From Microbispora sp. NBC_01189 (GTDB lineage: Bacteria > Actinomycetota > Actinomycetes > Streptosporangiales > Streptosporangiaceae): a stretch of 64,000 nucleotides of DNA. The notes beneath the pieces were generated by a model. The model was not told the origin of the DNA. It did no database searches and saw nothing but the letters and a program-made list of their open reading frames with translations. A program made the translations under genes and the position numbers. The first letter of the stretch is position 1; each line of letters opens with the position of its first letter. Positions 50,835 through 59,311 of this stretch are shown here, in pieces. The stretch covers positions 3,267,501 through 3,331,500 of the forward strand of contig NZ_CP108581.1 of assembly GCF_036010665.1 (NCBI RefSeq), given 5' to 3'.

Positions 50835-51248
50835 TTACTCGGCGTACGGCTGGTCCTGTCCCTGGGCGCTGTAACCGAGGCTCCAGATGTAGCCGTCCGG
50901 GTCGGCGAAGGTGCCGCCGTAGCCGCCCCACGGCAGCGCGCCGGCGGGCTTGAGGATCGTGGCGCCGGCCTTCTCGGCCTCTGCCATGATCTCGTCGACC
51001 CGCGCCTCGCTGCGGACGACGTAGGTGAGGACGAGCCCGCCGAAGCCGCTGCCGTCCCTGCTCGTTCCGACCATGTCGGCCAGGCCGTCGCGGCCGTAGA
51101 AGCCGACTGGCGAAGCCCCGTCCGACTCGAAGAACACCGAGACGCCGAAGTCGTTTTTGATCTTCCAGCCGAGCCCCTCGGTGTAGAACCGCTTGGCCCG
51201 GTCCATGTCACGGACACCGAGGAGGATCGAGCTGACGTGCGCTTTCAT
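50835..51248 (-). CDS. VOC-family (glyoxalase-fold) protein
   Basis: 137 residues. Two beta-alpha-beta-beta-beta modules with LGVRDMDRAKRFYTEGLGW at the start and GGTFADPDGYIWSLGY at the end, the classic VOC pattern. The metal ligands would be a His/Gln pair and Glu; they are not convincing here, so it may be a binding protein. The substrate is unknown. ATG is preceded by an AGGAG site. Confidence 0.87.
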   Translation of the reverse strand: MKAHVSSILLGVRDMDRAKRFYTEGLGWKIKNDFGVSVFFESDGASPVGFYGRDGLADMVGTSRDGSGFGGLVLTYVVRSEARVDEIMAEAEKAGATILKPAGALPWGGYGGTFADPDGYIWSLGYSAQGQDQPYAE

Positions 51249-51416
51249 GTCTTGGCTCCTTGTACTTCAGAGGTCGTGCTCGTGAAGCCCACGCTACGAG
51301 CGGCTCCGGGTCCGGCGCTTCTCGATTCGTGACCGATGTCAGCCGGGAAATCGGCCCTGGGAAGTATCGGAACGCAGCTTCGCGCGAGCGAGTCCAGAGG
51401 CCGAGGTCGGCGTGCC

Positions 51417-52355
51417 TTATCGAGCGGCTCCCTCAGCCACGGCGAGCAGCTCGTCCACCGCCTTCCGGTCGGGCAGTGAGGGGCTCGCGCCTGGCAGCGT
51501 GGTCGCCAGGGCTCCTGCGGCCATTCCCCGGCGGATGGCAGTGGCGGTGTCGAGGCCCGCCGCGAGGGCCGCGCCCAGGGAGCCGGTGAAGGCGTCGCCC
51601 GCGGCGGTGGTGTCCACGGGGGTGACCGGGTAGGCGGGGAAGTGCCGGGTGCGTTCCGGGGTGACCGACACGGCGCCCGCTGATCCGAGCGTGATGAGCG
51701 CGTGCCGCACGCCGCGCTCGAGGAACCAGGCCGCGGCCCGCTCGGCCGACTCGACGTCGGCGACCTCCACGCCGGTCAGTGCCCCGGCCTCGCTCTCGTT
51801 GGGGGTGACGATGGCGACGTGCGGCCACACGCGGTCGGGCAGCGGCCGCGCGGGCGCGGGATCGAGCACCACGGTCAGGCCGGCCCGCGCACCCGTCTCG
51901 GCCGCGTGACAGGCGACCTCCGCAGGGATTTCGAGCTGGAGGAGAAGCACGCTCGCCTTGCCGCGCACCGCCCGGATGCTCTCGTCCACCATCTCGGCGC
52001 TGAGGTCCGCGTTGGCGAGAGGGGCCATGACGATGTCGTTCTCACCCGACGCGTCCACCCTGATGTGCGCGACGCCCGTACGGTTGCCGACGGAGCGGAC
52101 CTCCGACAACGCCACGCCGTGGGAGCGCAGCGCCGACGAGACGATTACGCCGAACGGGTCCGTGCCGACGCAGCCGACCAGCCAGGTGGGCGCTCCCGCA
52201 CGGGCGGCGGCGACCGCCTGGTTCGCGCCCTTCCCGCCGAGGACCACGGCGACGTCGTCGCCGAGGACTGTCTCTCCCCGGTGCGGGAAGCGGCGGGTGA
52301 AGGCGGTGACATCCGCGGAGATGCTCCCGACGACGACGACACCGTGCGGTTCCAT
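51417..52355 (-). CDS. rbsK: Ribokinase-family sugar kinase
   Basis: 312 residues. GGKGANQAVAAARAGA near residue 42 (substrate/start motif) and DTTAAGDAFTGSLGAAL near 248 (catalytic Asp, anion hole) are PfkB family motifs; the ribokinase type is suggested by VVVGSISADVTAF at the N-terminus. It probably phosphorylates ribose released by the neighbouring nucleoside hydrolase. It is the last gene of the catabolic run, with a 136-nt gap and its own ribosome site (AGGAG). Confidence 0.88.
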   Translation of the reverse strand: MEPHGVVVVGSISADVTAFTRRFPHRGETVLGDDVAVVLGGKGANQAVAAARAGAPTWLVGCVGTDPFGVIVSSALRSHGVALSEVRSVGNRTGVAHIRVDASGENDIVMAPLANADLSAEMVDESIRAVRGKASVLLLQLEIPAEVACHAAETGARAGLTVVLDPAPARPLPDRVWPHVAIVTPNESEAGALTGVEVADVESAERAAAWFLERGVRHALITLGSAGAVSVTPERTRHFPAYPVTPVDTTAAGDAFTGSLGAALAAGLDTATAIRRGMAAGALATTLPGASPSLPDRKAVDELLAVAEGAAR

Positions 52356-52491
52356 GACGTTTCTCCTGTTTCGAGCTGTCAGTGCTGAGGTCGCGGCGTT
52401 CGGCCGCCGCGGGGGCGGCTGGCGAGCGGTGAGCGGCCGGCACGCGCCGCCGGCCCCGTCCGGCCGCGCGCTCCCGTCGGCTCTCCGGCCC

Positions 52492-53433
52492 TCAGGAGGC
52501 CCGGCCGAGCGCCTCGATCGCGCCGATCATGAGATCCCAGAACCGGTCGCGGTCCAGCCCGATCCCGACGTCCGCGTTGGGCTCCCAGTCCATCCGACGG
52601 TGGAGGTCGGCCACGGTCGCTCCCCGGGTGTGCGGGCCGTCCAGCTCGATCCGCAGGCCCACCCGCTCGTACGTCAGGACCGTGGGATCGATCAGGTACG
52701 CCACCGTGATCGGGTCGTGCAGCGGCGGAGCGGGGAACCCCCAGGTCTCGTGATAGGTGGAGCCGAAGAACGTGAGCAGTTCCACGCAGACGCGGGCGAG
52801 CGGGGTGCCGAGCGCCTCGATCCTGGCGAGCACATCGGCGGTCACCAGCGCCTGGTGGCTGACGTTGAGCCCGACCCACGTCGTCGGCACCCCGCTGTTC
52901 AGCACCTCCGCCGCCGCCTCCGGATCGGCGTACACGTTGAACTCCGCGTACGGCGTGTGGTTGCCGCGATCCGTGGAGCCACCCATGATCACGACTTCCC
53001 TGATCCGCTCGCGGTCCTCGGGGTGACGGCGGAGCAGTGTGGCGATGTTCGTCAGCGGGCCGATGGCCACCACGGTCACCGGCTCGGCGGCGGCCGCCAG
53101 CGTGTCGTGGATGAGGTCCACGCCGTGGCGGGGGTCGAGCGGGACGCTCGGCTCCCCGAACGCCGGGCCGTCCAGGCCGCTCTCCCCGTGCACGTAGTCG
53201 CCGATCTCCAGCGGCGCCGCGAGGGGGCGGTCACAGCCGGCGGCGACCGGAACGCCGGTGACGCCGGCCAGGCTCAGCATCCGCCGGGCGTTGAGCGCGG
53301 TCTTCTCCACCGTCTGGTTCCCCGCGACCGTCGCGACCGCGCGCAGGTCGATCGCCGGGTGGGCCGCCGCGAGCAGGATGGCCATGGCGTCGTCGTGCCC
53401 GGGGTCGCAGTCGAGGATCACCGGGATCGGCAT
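52492..53433 (-). CDS. Nucleoside hydrolase (IUNH family)
   Basis: 313 residues. The DCDPGHDDAMAI motif (residues 8-19) with four Asp is the calcium site of inosine-uridine nucleoside hydrolases. EFNVYADPEAA and HDPITVAYLIDP (second Asp/His) complete the site. It cleaves an N-glycosidic bond to give ribose and base. The ATG lies 1 nt after the stop of the PF07090-like gene, so translation is coupled. It supports a ribosyl substrate for the locus. Confidence 0.93.
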   Translation of the reverse strand: MPIPVILDCDPGHDDAMAILLAAAHPAIDLRAVATVAGNQTVEKTALNARRMLSLAGVTGVPVAAGCDRPLAAPLEIGDYVHGESGLDGPAFGEPSVPLDPRHGVDLIHDTLAAAAEPVTVVAIGPLTNIATLLRRHPEDRERIREVVIMGGSTDRGNHTPYAEFNVYADPEAAAEVLNSGVPTTWVGLNVSHQALVTADVLARIEALGTPLARVCVELLTFFGSTYHETWGFPAPPLHDPITVAYLIDPTVLTYERVGLRIELDGPHTRGATVADLHRRMDWEPNADVGIGLDRDRFWDLMIGAIEALGRAS

Positions 53434-53434
53434 G

Positions 53435-54184
53435 TCAGATCTCCTTCGCGAGCCAGCGGACCGCCCGCGTGAACAGCGTGCGGTAGCCGTCCCAGGAGAC
53501 GAACTCGTCCGGGCACCAGTGCGGCGCGATATCGGAGGCCCAGGCGAGCGTGCGCCCGCCTCCGGCCTGCCGTACGGCGAGCAGGGGGTCGCCGGCGACG
53601 GTCGCGAGCAGCGTGGCGTCCTCGGGCAGCGCGAACCGGTTGTAACCGAGCAGGTCGGGCCACCGGGTGGGGAGTCCGGCCACGATGGGGTGGGCGTCGT
53701 CGGCGAGCTGGCCGGGCACGCCCTGCGGGGTCTCGACGCGGTCGTCGTAGCGGGAGATCCGGGCGGGGAGCACCCGTTCGACCGCTGTGCCGGCGAACGC
53801 CGCCTTCGCCTCGAAGCCCTGGAAGCTCAGGTAGCCGCCGGCCATGGCGAGGCCGCCGCCCTGCTCCACCCAGTCGGCCAGCAAGTCGATCCGGTTGACG
53901 GTCTTCTCGCTGGACAGCCAGGTGGCGGGGTGCAGCAGGATGCTGTTGGCCCCGATGTCGGAGAGCACGACCACGTCGTAGGCGGCCAGCGCCTCGGGCG
54001 TGCCGGGGAACAACGCGGGCACGTCGTGCGCGGGCAGGTGGTCGACCTCGATGCCGTCGGCGACCAGGACGTCCCGCAGCGGATCGATTCCGGTGTGGTA
54101 GGTGGTCGAGGTGAACGCGTCGAAGCCCTTGTAGTGGGTCGACACGCTCACCCACGATTCGCCGGCGACCAGCACGCGGGTCAT
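53435..54184 (-). CDS. ThuA/PF07090-like (glutamine amidotransferase-fold) protein
   Basis: 249 residues. RVLVAGESWVSVSTHYKGFD is followed by YDVVVLSDIGANSILLHP and GGGLAMAGGYLSFQGF; this is the flavodoxin/GATase-like fold of proteins such as PF07090. The usual GATase Cys is replaced by Gly in AGGYLSF, so glutaminase activity is unlikely. Homologues sit in sugar-catabolism loci, where they are thought to act on keto-sugars, but no reaction is established here. It is translationally coupled to the nucleoside hydrolase gene. Confidence 0.78.
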   Translation of the reverse strand: MTRVLVAGESWVSVSTHYKGFDAFTSTTYHTGIDPLRDVLVADGIEVDHLPAHDVPALFPGTPEALAAYDVVVLSDIGANSILLHPATWLSSEKTVNRIDLLADWVEQGGGLAMAGGYLSFQGFEAKAAFAGTAVERVLPARISRYDDRVETPQGVPGQLADDAHPIVAGLPTRWPDLLGYNRFALPEDATLLATVAGDPLLAVRQAGGGRTLAWASDIAPHWCPDEFVSWDGYRTLFTRAVRWLAKEI

Positions 54185-54217
54185 GGAAATCGTCTCCTTC
54201 TTTCTCTGTGTGTCTGA

Positions 54218-55288
54218 TCAGTGGCCGCGCGCGGCGGCGAGGAAGAGCTCGCGCGGGTTGTCCGCGAGCAGCCGGGTGGTGTCGTCGGCGGTCAGCCCGT
54301 GCCGGTGCAGGCGCGGGACGAAGTGGGTGAGGATGTGGGCGTAGCCGGTGCCGCCGTAGCGGACGAGCATGGTCTTCAGGAACACGTCCTGGGAGAGCAG
54401 GACCCGGTGCCCGAGCCCGGCGCGGACCAGCCAGGCCACCGCGGCGGCGTTCTCCTCGTCGCACGGGGACTGGCCCTCGCCCGGATAGAGGTAGTCCATG
54501 CCGCACATGTCGTAGCCGAGGTAGGCACCGCGCAGGGCGAGGGACACCTGGTAGTCGCGGTCCGCCCCGCTGGGGTTGAGGTGCGAGAGCACGGTGCCGG
54601 CGAGCAGGCCGCCCTCCTCGGCTACGACGTCGAGCACGCGGTGGCCGTGCCGCACCCAGCCGGGGAGGTGGACCGAGAGCGGCACGCCGGTGCGGGCCTG
54701 TGCCCGGGCCGCGCCGCGCAGCACCTTCTCCTCCTCGGCCGTGAAGTCCGGCGAGACGCCGATCTCGCCGATCACGCCGGCCCGAACGCCGTCGACGCCC
54801 CCGTCGACGCCTTCGGTGAGGTCGCGCTCGATCTCGTCGGCGACGTCGGCCGCGGTCATCGAGCGGACCCGGGCGGGGTGGGTCTTCTCCAGGTAGAAGC
54901 CACAGCCCATGACGACGTTCAGCCCGGTGGCTCGGGCGATCGCGACCAGCTCGGCGGGCGCCCGTCCGATCCCCTCGGGGGTCACCTCGAGCAGCGTGCG
55001 CCCACCGCGCTCGGCGAACCTGCGCACCTCCTCGATCGCGGTCCGCGTGTCGTCCAGCGACACGTTGTCCCGGGAGAGGTAAGGGTCGTGGCGGAGCCTG
55101 CCGAGGAACTCCATCCGCACGCGGTCGCGGGCGATCAGCTCACCCTCGGCGTCGCCCTCCGGCGCGGGGCGCCAGGCGCGGGCGCCGTCGTTGCGCAGGT
55201 GCTCGTGGCAGAGCGTGATCCCGAGGTCGTCGGCGGACACCGGGCCGAGCACGGTCGTCACGGCCGGAGGCCGGGCTGAGGACGTCAT
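54218..55288 (-). CDS. Phosphotriesterase-family metal hydrolase (PHP/lactonase-like)
   Basis: 356 residues. The binuclear metal site is visible: CHEH near residue 28, bridging carboxylate in GEIGVSPDFT (Glu as in E. coli PHP, instead of a carbamylated Lys), His in LSVHLPG and LSHLNP, and Asp in LLSQDVFLK. Many such enzymes hydrolyse sugar lactones or esters rather than phosphotriesters. The substrate is unknown here. The start ATG overlaps the permease stop by 4 bp (ATGA). Confidence 0.87.
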   Translation of the reverse strand: MTSSARPPAVTTVLGPVSADDLGITLCHEHLRNDGARAWRPAPEGDAEGELIARDRVRMEFLGRLRHDPYLSRDNVSLDDTRTAIEEVRRFAERGGRTLLEVTPEGIGRAPAELVAIARATGLNVVMGCGFYLEKTHPARVRSMTAADVADEIERDLTEGVDGGVDGVRAGVIGEIGVSPDFTAEEEKVLRGAARAQARTGVPLSVHLPGWVRHGHRVLDVVAEEGGLLAGTVLSHLNPSGADRDYQVSLALRGAYLGYDMCGMDYLYPGEGQSPCDEENAAAVAWLVRAGLGHRVLLSQDVFLKTMLVRYGGTGYAHILTHFVPRLHRHGLTADDTTRLLADNPRELFLAAARGH

Positions 55289-56298
55289 TTCCGGATCGCT
55301 CCGAACTTCGCCCACACCTTGCTGTTGGCGAAGATGGCCAGCAGCAGGATGCCGCCCTGGACGATCTGCACGTAGAACGGCGAGACGTGCAGCAGCACCA
55401 GGCCGTTGGCGATCACCCCGAGCGTGAGCGCGCCGAGGATCGTGCCGAGCATGCTCGCCCGGCCGCCGAAGAGGCTGGTGCCGCCGAGCACGACGGCCGT
55501 GATGACCTCCAGCTCGAAGCCGGACCCGGCGTTGGACGAGCCGGAGCTGAGGCGGGTGGCGATGAGCACGCCCGCGACCGCCGCCGCCAGGCCGGCGAGC
55601 ACGTAGACGGTCAGCCCGACCTTCCGCGTGTTCACGCCGGTGCGGCGCAGCGACTCGCCGTTGGAGCCGAGACCGATGACGTAACGGCCGAACGGCGTCC
55701 GGGTGAGGACGAGCCAGCCGATCAGCGCGACGACCACGGCGATGATGGCCGGGACGGGCACCCCGGCGATGCGGCCCTGGCCGATCTGGACGATCCAGAG
55801 ATCTCCGCTGATGGGGGTCGAGTAGCCCTCGGTGGCGCGCAGCGCCGTACCCCGCATGATCGACAACATCGCGAGCGTGACGATGAACGGCGGGATGTTC
55901 TGGTAGGAGGAGAACCAGCCGTTCACGAACCCGATCAGGGCGCCGAGCGCGAGGATCGCGACCAGGGCGAGGGTGGGGTTCCACCCATGCTGCAGCACGA
56001 TCGCGAGCAGCGACCCGGTCAGCGCGACCGTGGAGCCGACCGACAGGTCGATGCCGGACGTGCTGATCACGAAGGTCATCGCGGTCGCGACGACCAGCGT
56101 GGGCGCGATCTGCCGCAACAGGTTGAGCAGGTTGCCCGTCGTGGCGAACCGGTCGGCGGAGAACGCGAAGAAGATGAGCAGGACGACCAGCACGGCCGCG
56201 ATCGCGATCGTCTGCGCGTGCCGGCCGATGTGGGCGTTGGCCCGGGCCGACCTGGTGGTGACGACCCGCTGGCTGGTTCCGGTCCCGGTGGCGGTCAC
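55285..56298 (-). CDS. ABC transporter permease, RbsC-like
   Basis: 337 residues, GTG start overlapping the ATPase stop (GTGA). About nine hydrophobic segments, with SGIDLSVGSTVALTG near residue 85 and GGRASMLGTILGALTLG near 275, typical of ribose/xylose-type permeases. A single permease gene is present, so it should act as a homodimer. It is placed between the ATPase and the phosphotriesterase-like gene. Confidence 0.93.
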   Translation of the reverse strand: MTATGTGTSQRVVTTRSARANAHIGRHAQTIAIAAVLVVLLIFFAFSADRFATTGNLLNLLRQIAPTLVVATAMTFVISTSGIDLSVGSTVALTGSLLAIVLQHGWNPTLALVAILALGALIGFVNGWFSSYQNIPPFIVTLAMLSIMRGTALRATEGYSTPISGDLWIVQIGQGRIAGVPVPAIIAVVVALIGWLVLTRTPFGRYVIGLGSNGESLRRTGVNTRKVGLTVYVLAGLAAAVAGVLIATRLSSGSSNAGSGFELEVITAVVLGGTSLFGGRASMLGTILGALTLGVIANGLVLLHVSPFYVQIVQGGILLLAIFANSKVWAKFGAIRK

Positions 56299-57074
56299 CG
56301 TCGCCTCCCCTCCTTCTCTCCCTCGTCGTGGGCGACGATCTCGGACACGAGCCGTTCGAGGCTGGTGCTCCGGGCGTCGAGGTCGGCCCTGAGCGTGCCC
56401 TCGTACATGACGCACAGCCGGTCGCAGACCCGGAAGAGGTCCTGCAGACGGTGCGTGATGAGGATCACCGAGACGCCCTGGGCCGAGACCGCCTTGATCA
56501 GTTCGAGGACGGTCTCGACCTCGGCGACGGCGAGCGCCGCCGTCGGCTCGTCGAGGATGAGCAGCTTGGGCCCGAAGGTCACCGCCCGGGCGATGGCGAC
56601 CGCCTGCCGCTGGCCGCCGGACAGCCCTCCGACGGGGATGTCAGTCAGCGGGATCCGGATGTTCAGCGCGTCCAGGTGGCGCCGGGCTTCCGCGTGCATC
56701 TTGCGCAGGTCGAGCATCATCCCGCCGGCCTTGCGCGGCTCCCTGCCGAGGAACAGGTTCCCGGCCACGTCGATGTCGTCGCAGAGCGCGAGGTCCTGGT
56801 AGACCATCTCGATGCCCAGCTCGCGAGCGTCCTTCGGGCTGGCGAAGGCGACCGGCCGGCCGTCGAAGACGATCTCGCCGGAGTCCGGCACGACGGCGCC
56901 GGCCAGCACCTTCATGAGGGTGGACTTGCCGGCCGCGTTGTCGCCGACGAGCCCGACCACCTCTCCCGGGCCGACGCGCAGCGTCGGGCCGCGCAGCGCG
57001 TCGACCATTCCGTAGCGCTTGCGGATGTCGCGCATGACCACCCGATCAACGCGCCCCGCCTCTTGGTCCGTCAT
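56295..57074 (-). CDS. ABC transporter ATP-binding protein, single-domain sugar type
   Basis: 259 residues. Walker A GDNAAGKSTLMKV, Q-loop MVYQDLALCDD, signature LSGGQRQAVAIAR, Walker B LLILDEPTAAL and H-loop ITHRL are intact. It is half the length of RbsA/XylG (two domains), like FrcA-type importers. GDNAAGKST is the variant usual for this subgroup. A dimer would drive the permease encoded just downstream. Confidence 0.95.
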   Translation of the reverse strand: MTDQEAGRVDRVVMRDIRKRYGMVDALRGPTLRVGPGEVVGLVGDNAAGKSTLMKVLAGAVVPDSGEIVFDGRPVAFASPKDARELGIEMVYQDLALCDDIDVAGNLFLGREPRKAGGMMLDLRKMHAEARRHLDALNIRIPLTDIPVGGLSGGQRQAVAIARAVTFGPKLLILDEPTAALAVAEVETVLELIKAVSAQGVSVILITHRLQDLFRVCDRLCVMYEGTLRADLDARSTSLERLVSEIVAHDEGEKEGRRR

Positions 57075-57091
57075 ACGAGTCCCTTCGCCGC

Positions 57092-58072
57092 TCACTTGAA
57101 CGTGGCGCGGTACGGGTCGACGTTGTCCTTGGTCACGATCGTCACGGGCACGTCGATCTTCTTCTTCGCCTGGGCGCCGCCGACCAGGGACTTGGCCTCC
57201 TTGACGGCCTCGTAGCCCTCGGTCTTCGGGTCCTGCTGGACCACCCCGGCGACGAACCCCTCGTCGATGCCGTTGACGGCCTCCTTGGTCAGGTCCCAGC
57301 CGAAGACCTTGACCCGGTCGGCCGCGTTCTGCGACTTCACCGCGGCGACCGTGCCCAGCAGGGCCGGCTCGCCCGTGGCGTACACGATGTTCATGTCGGA
57401 GCGGGAGGTGAGCAGGTTCTCCGCGGCCGTCATCGCGGCCTCCTGCTTGTTCTGCCCGTCGACGGTCTGCACGATCTTGGCGCCCGCGCCCTCGACGGTC
57501 TTGTTGAAGTCGTCCTTGCGGATGTTCTGGATGAAGGAGTTCAGCGCGCCCACCACGCCGATCTTCGGTGCGGCCAGACCCTGCGCCTGGGCCCACTTGT
57601 TGACGAAGTCGCCCGCCTGCCGGGCCGCCGCGGCGTTGTCCACGCCCACCTGGGTGTCCACGGCGGGCGAGTCGACGATCGCGTCCACGGCGACGACCTT
57701 CAGCCCGGCGTCCTTGGCGATCTTCACGGCGGGCTTGATGCCCTCGACGTCGATGGCGACCACGATGACGGCGTCGAACTGCTGCTGGACGAAGTTGTCG
57801 ATGGCCTCGTTCTGCTTGGCCGGGTCGTCGTTGGCGTTGAAGATCGTGAGATCGACGTTCGCCTCCTTCGCCGCCTGCTGGGCGCCGGCGTTCATCTCGT
57901 TGAAGAAGATCGCCTGCTGGTTGATCTGGACGAGCCCGACCCGCGGCCGGTCCCCGCCGGAGCCCCCGGAAGAGCCGGAGTCGTCTGAACCGCCACAGGC
58001 CGCCGCCAGCAGGCCGGTGGCCAGGATCGTCGTCGCCGCTGTCAGGCGGATGAGCCTCGTGGATCGCGCCAT
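57092..58072 (-). CDS. Sugar-binding lipoprotein of the ABC importer, RbsB-like
   Basis: 326 residues. A lipoprotein signal ends at LAAACGGSDDSG, followed by a Gly/Ser linker and a periplasmic-binding domain (VGLVQINQQAIFFNEM, about 45-326) of the ribose/galactose-binding type. NDDPAKQNEAIDNFVQQQFD and AIDVEGIKPAVK match that group. It is the first gene of the reverse-strand run and starts 45 nt from the perfect operator palindrome. The ligand is unknown; ribosyl compounds are the best guess from its neighbours. Confidence 0.93.
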   Translation of the reverse strand: MARSTRLIRLTAATTILATGLLAAACGGSDDSGSSGGSGGDRPRVGLVQINQQAIFFNEMNAGAQQAAKEANVDLTIFNANDDPAKQNEAIDNFVQQQFDAVIVVAIDVEGIKPAVKIAKDAGLKVVAVDAIVDSPAVDTQVGVDNAAAARQAGDFVNKWAQAQGLAAPKIGVVGALNSFIQNIRKDDFNKTVEGAGAKIVQTVDGQNKQEAAMTAAENLLTSRSDMNIVYATGEPALLGTVAAVKSQNAADRVKVFGWDLTKEAVNGIDEGFVAGVVQQDPKTEGYEAVKEAKSLVGGAQAKKKIDVPVTIVTKDNVDPYRATFK

Positions 58073-58116
58073 GAGAGATGAGCCTTTCGGGGGACCGGGA
58101 AGGAGTGAGATCGATT

Positions 58117-58132
58117 GGGTAATCGATTACCC
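58117..58132. promoter_or_regulatory. Perfect 16-bp palindrome, operator of the LacI regulator
   Basis: GGGTAATCGATTACCC is perfectly self-complementary with a central CG, as in LacI-family operators. It lies between the divergent binding-protein and regulator genes, 44 nt from the binding-protein ATG. Most likely the main site of repression. Confidence 0.75.
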
Positions 58133-58263
58133 GAGTTTCGGGCATGCTAGTGGGCCTAAAAAAGCACGTCAAGGGTGCGTTTTCCCCACAGAACCTCTAT
58201 CGTTCCGTGTGATCCTGGCATCGCAACGCCCGGCAAGGTCGATTGTTGGCAAAGATCAAGGGA

Positions 58264-58273
58264 AATCGATTAC
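58264..58273. promoter_or_regulatory. Second copy of the operator core at the regulator start
   Basis: AATCGATTAC repeats the core of the palindrome 143 bp away and overlaps the ribosome-site region, 3 nt ahead of the LacI regulator ATG. Binding there would give self-repression, and a loop between the two sites is possible. Confidence 0.55.
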
Positions 58274-58276
58274 ACG

Positions 58277-59293
58277 ATGGGCGTGACGATTCACGACGTG
58301 GCACGAGCGGCCGGCGTCTCCGTGGCCTCGGCCTCCCGTGCCCTCTCGGGGCGACGCAAGGTCACGCCCGAGGTCGCCGAGCGGGTGGCGCGCGCCGCCG
58401 CCGAACTCGGTTACCAGCCGAACGCGGTCGCCAAGGCGCTGCGCGACCAGACCACCGGCACCATCGGCATGGTCGTGCCGGGCATCGGCAACCCGTTCTT
58501 CACCACGATCGTGGAGGCCGTGGAGCGCGAGCTGCAGAACTCCGGCACCGACCTGCTGCTGTGCGCGTCCCAGTACAGTCCGCAGGTCGAGGCGCGCAGG
58601 CTGGAGACCCTGCTGGCCCGGCGCGTGGACGGGCTGATCATCAGCCCGTGCGACATCGAGGCCAGCGTCCCCGCGGTGCTGGACGCGGCCCGCCGGGTGC
58701 CGCTGGTGCAGGTCGACCGCTACATCGAGGGCGGCGGGGCCGACTGGGTGGGCGTGGACGACGAGGCCGGGGTCACCCTGGCGGCCGAGCACGTGATCGC
58801 GGGCGGGGCCCGCTCGGTGGTCTTCGCGGGCAGCCGGCCGGTGAGCAGCTCCGCCCGGTTGCGACTCAGCGGGTTCGAACGCACCGCGGCGCGGGCCGGT
58901 GTGGAGATCCTGCCGCCGTTGCTGGGTGAGTTCACCCTCGAATGGGGCGTCGAGGCCGGGCGAAGGCTGCTCGACGCCGGCCGGCTGCCGGACGCGGTCG
59001 TCTGCGCGAACGACGAGATCGCCGTGGGCCTGATGCGGTCGCTGCGGTTCGGCGGGGCGCGCGTCCCCGAGGATGTGGCCGTGGTGGGGTTCGACGACGT
59101 GGGACATGCGACGATGTGCGACCCGCCGCTCAGCACTGTGCGCCAACCGGTGGAGGAGATGGCGGCGGAGGCCGTGCGCCTGCTCGGGCAGGTCAAGGCA
59201 GGCGATCCCCGGCCCGCGCAGCGCATCGCCATCGCTCCCCGGCTCGTCGTACGGCAGACCAGCCGACCGATGACGGCCGGCGTCGCAGAGTAA
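58277..59293 (+). CDS. LacI-family transcriptional repressor
   Basis: 338 residues from MGVTIHDVARAAGVS. The N-terminal HTH (residues 2-50: ARAAGVSVASASRALSGRR) precedes hinge and periplasmic-binding-like ligand domains (about 60-335; GTIGMVVPGIGNPFFTTIVE). CANDEIAVGLMRSLR and VAVVGFDDV are the usual ligand-site segments. It should control the divergent transporter run and itself through the two operator copies. The likely effector is the transported sugar or a product. Confidence 0.93.
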   Translation: MGVTIHDVARAAGVSVASASRALSGRRKVTPEVAERVARAAAELGYQPNAVAKALRDQTTGTIGMVVPGIGNPFFTTIVEAVERELQNSGTDLLLCASQYSPQVEARRLETLLARRVDGLIISPCDIEASVPAVLDAARRVPLVQVDRYIEGGGADWVGVDDEAGVTLAAEHVIAGGARSVVFAGSRPVSSSARLRLSGFERTAARAGVEILPPLLGEFTLEWGVEAGRRLLDAGRLPDAVVCANDEIAVGLMRSLRFGGARVPEDVAVVGFDDVGHATMCDPPLSTVRQPVEEMAAEAVRLLGQVKAGDPRPAQRIAIAPRLVVRQTSRPMTAGVAE

Positions 59294-59311
59294 GAGAGGG
59301 AAGGAGTCCGC

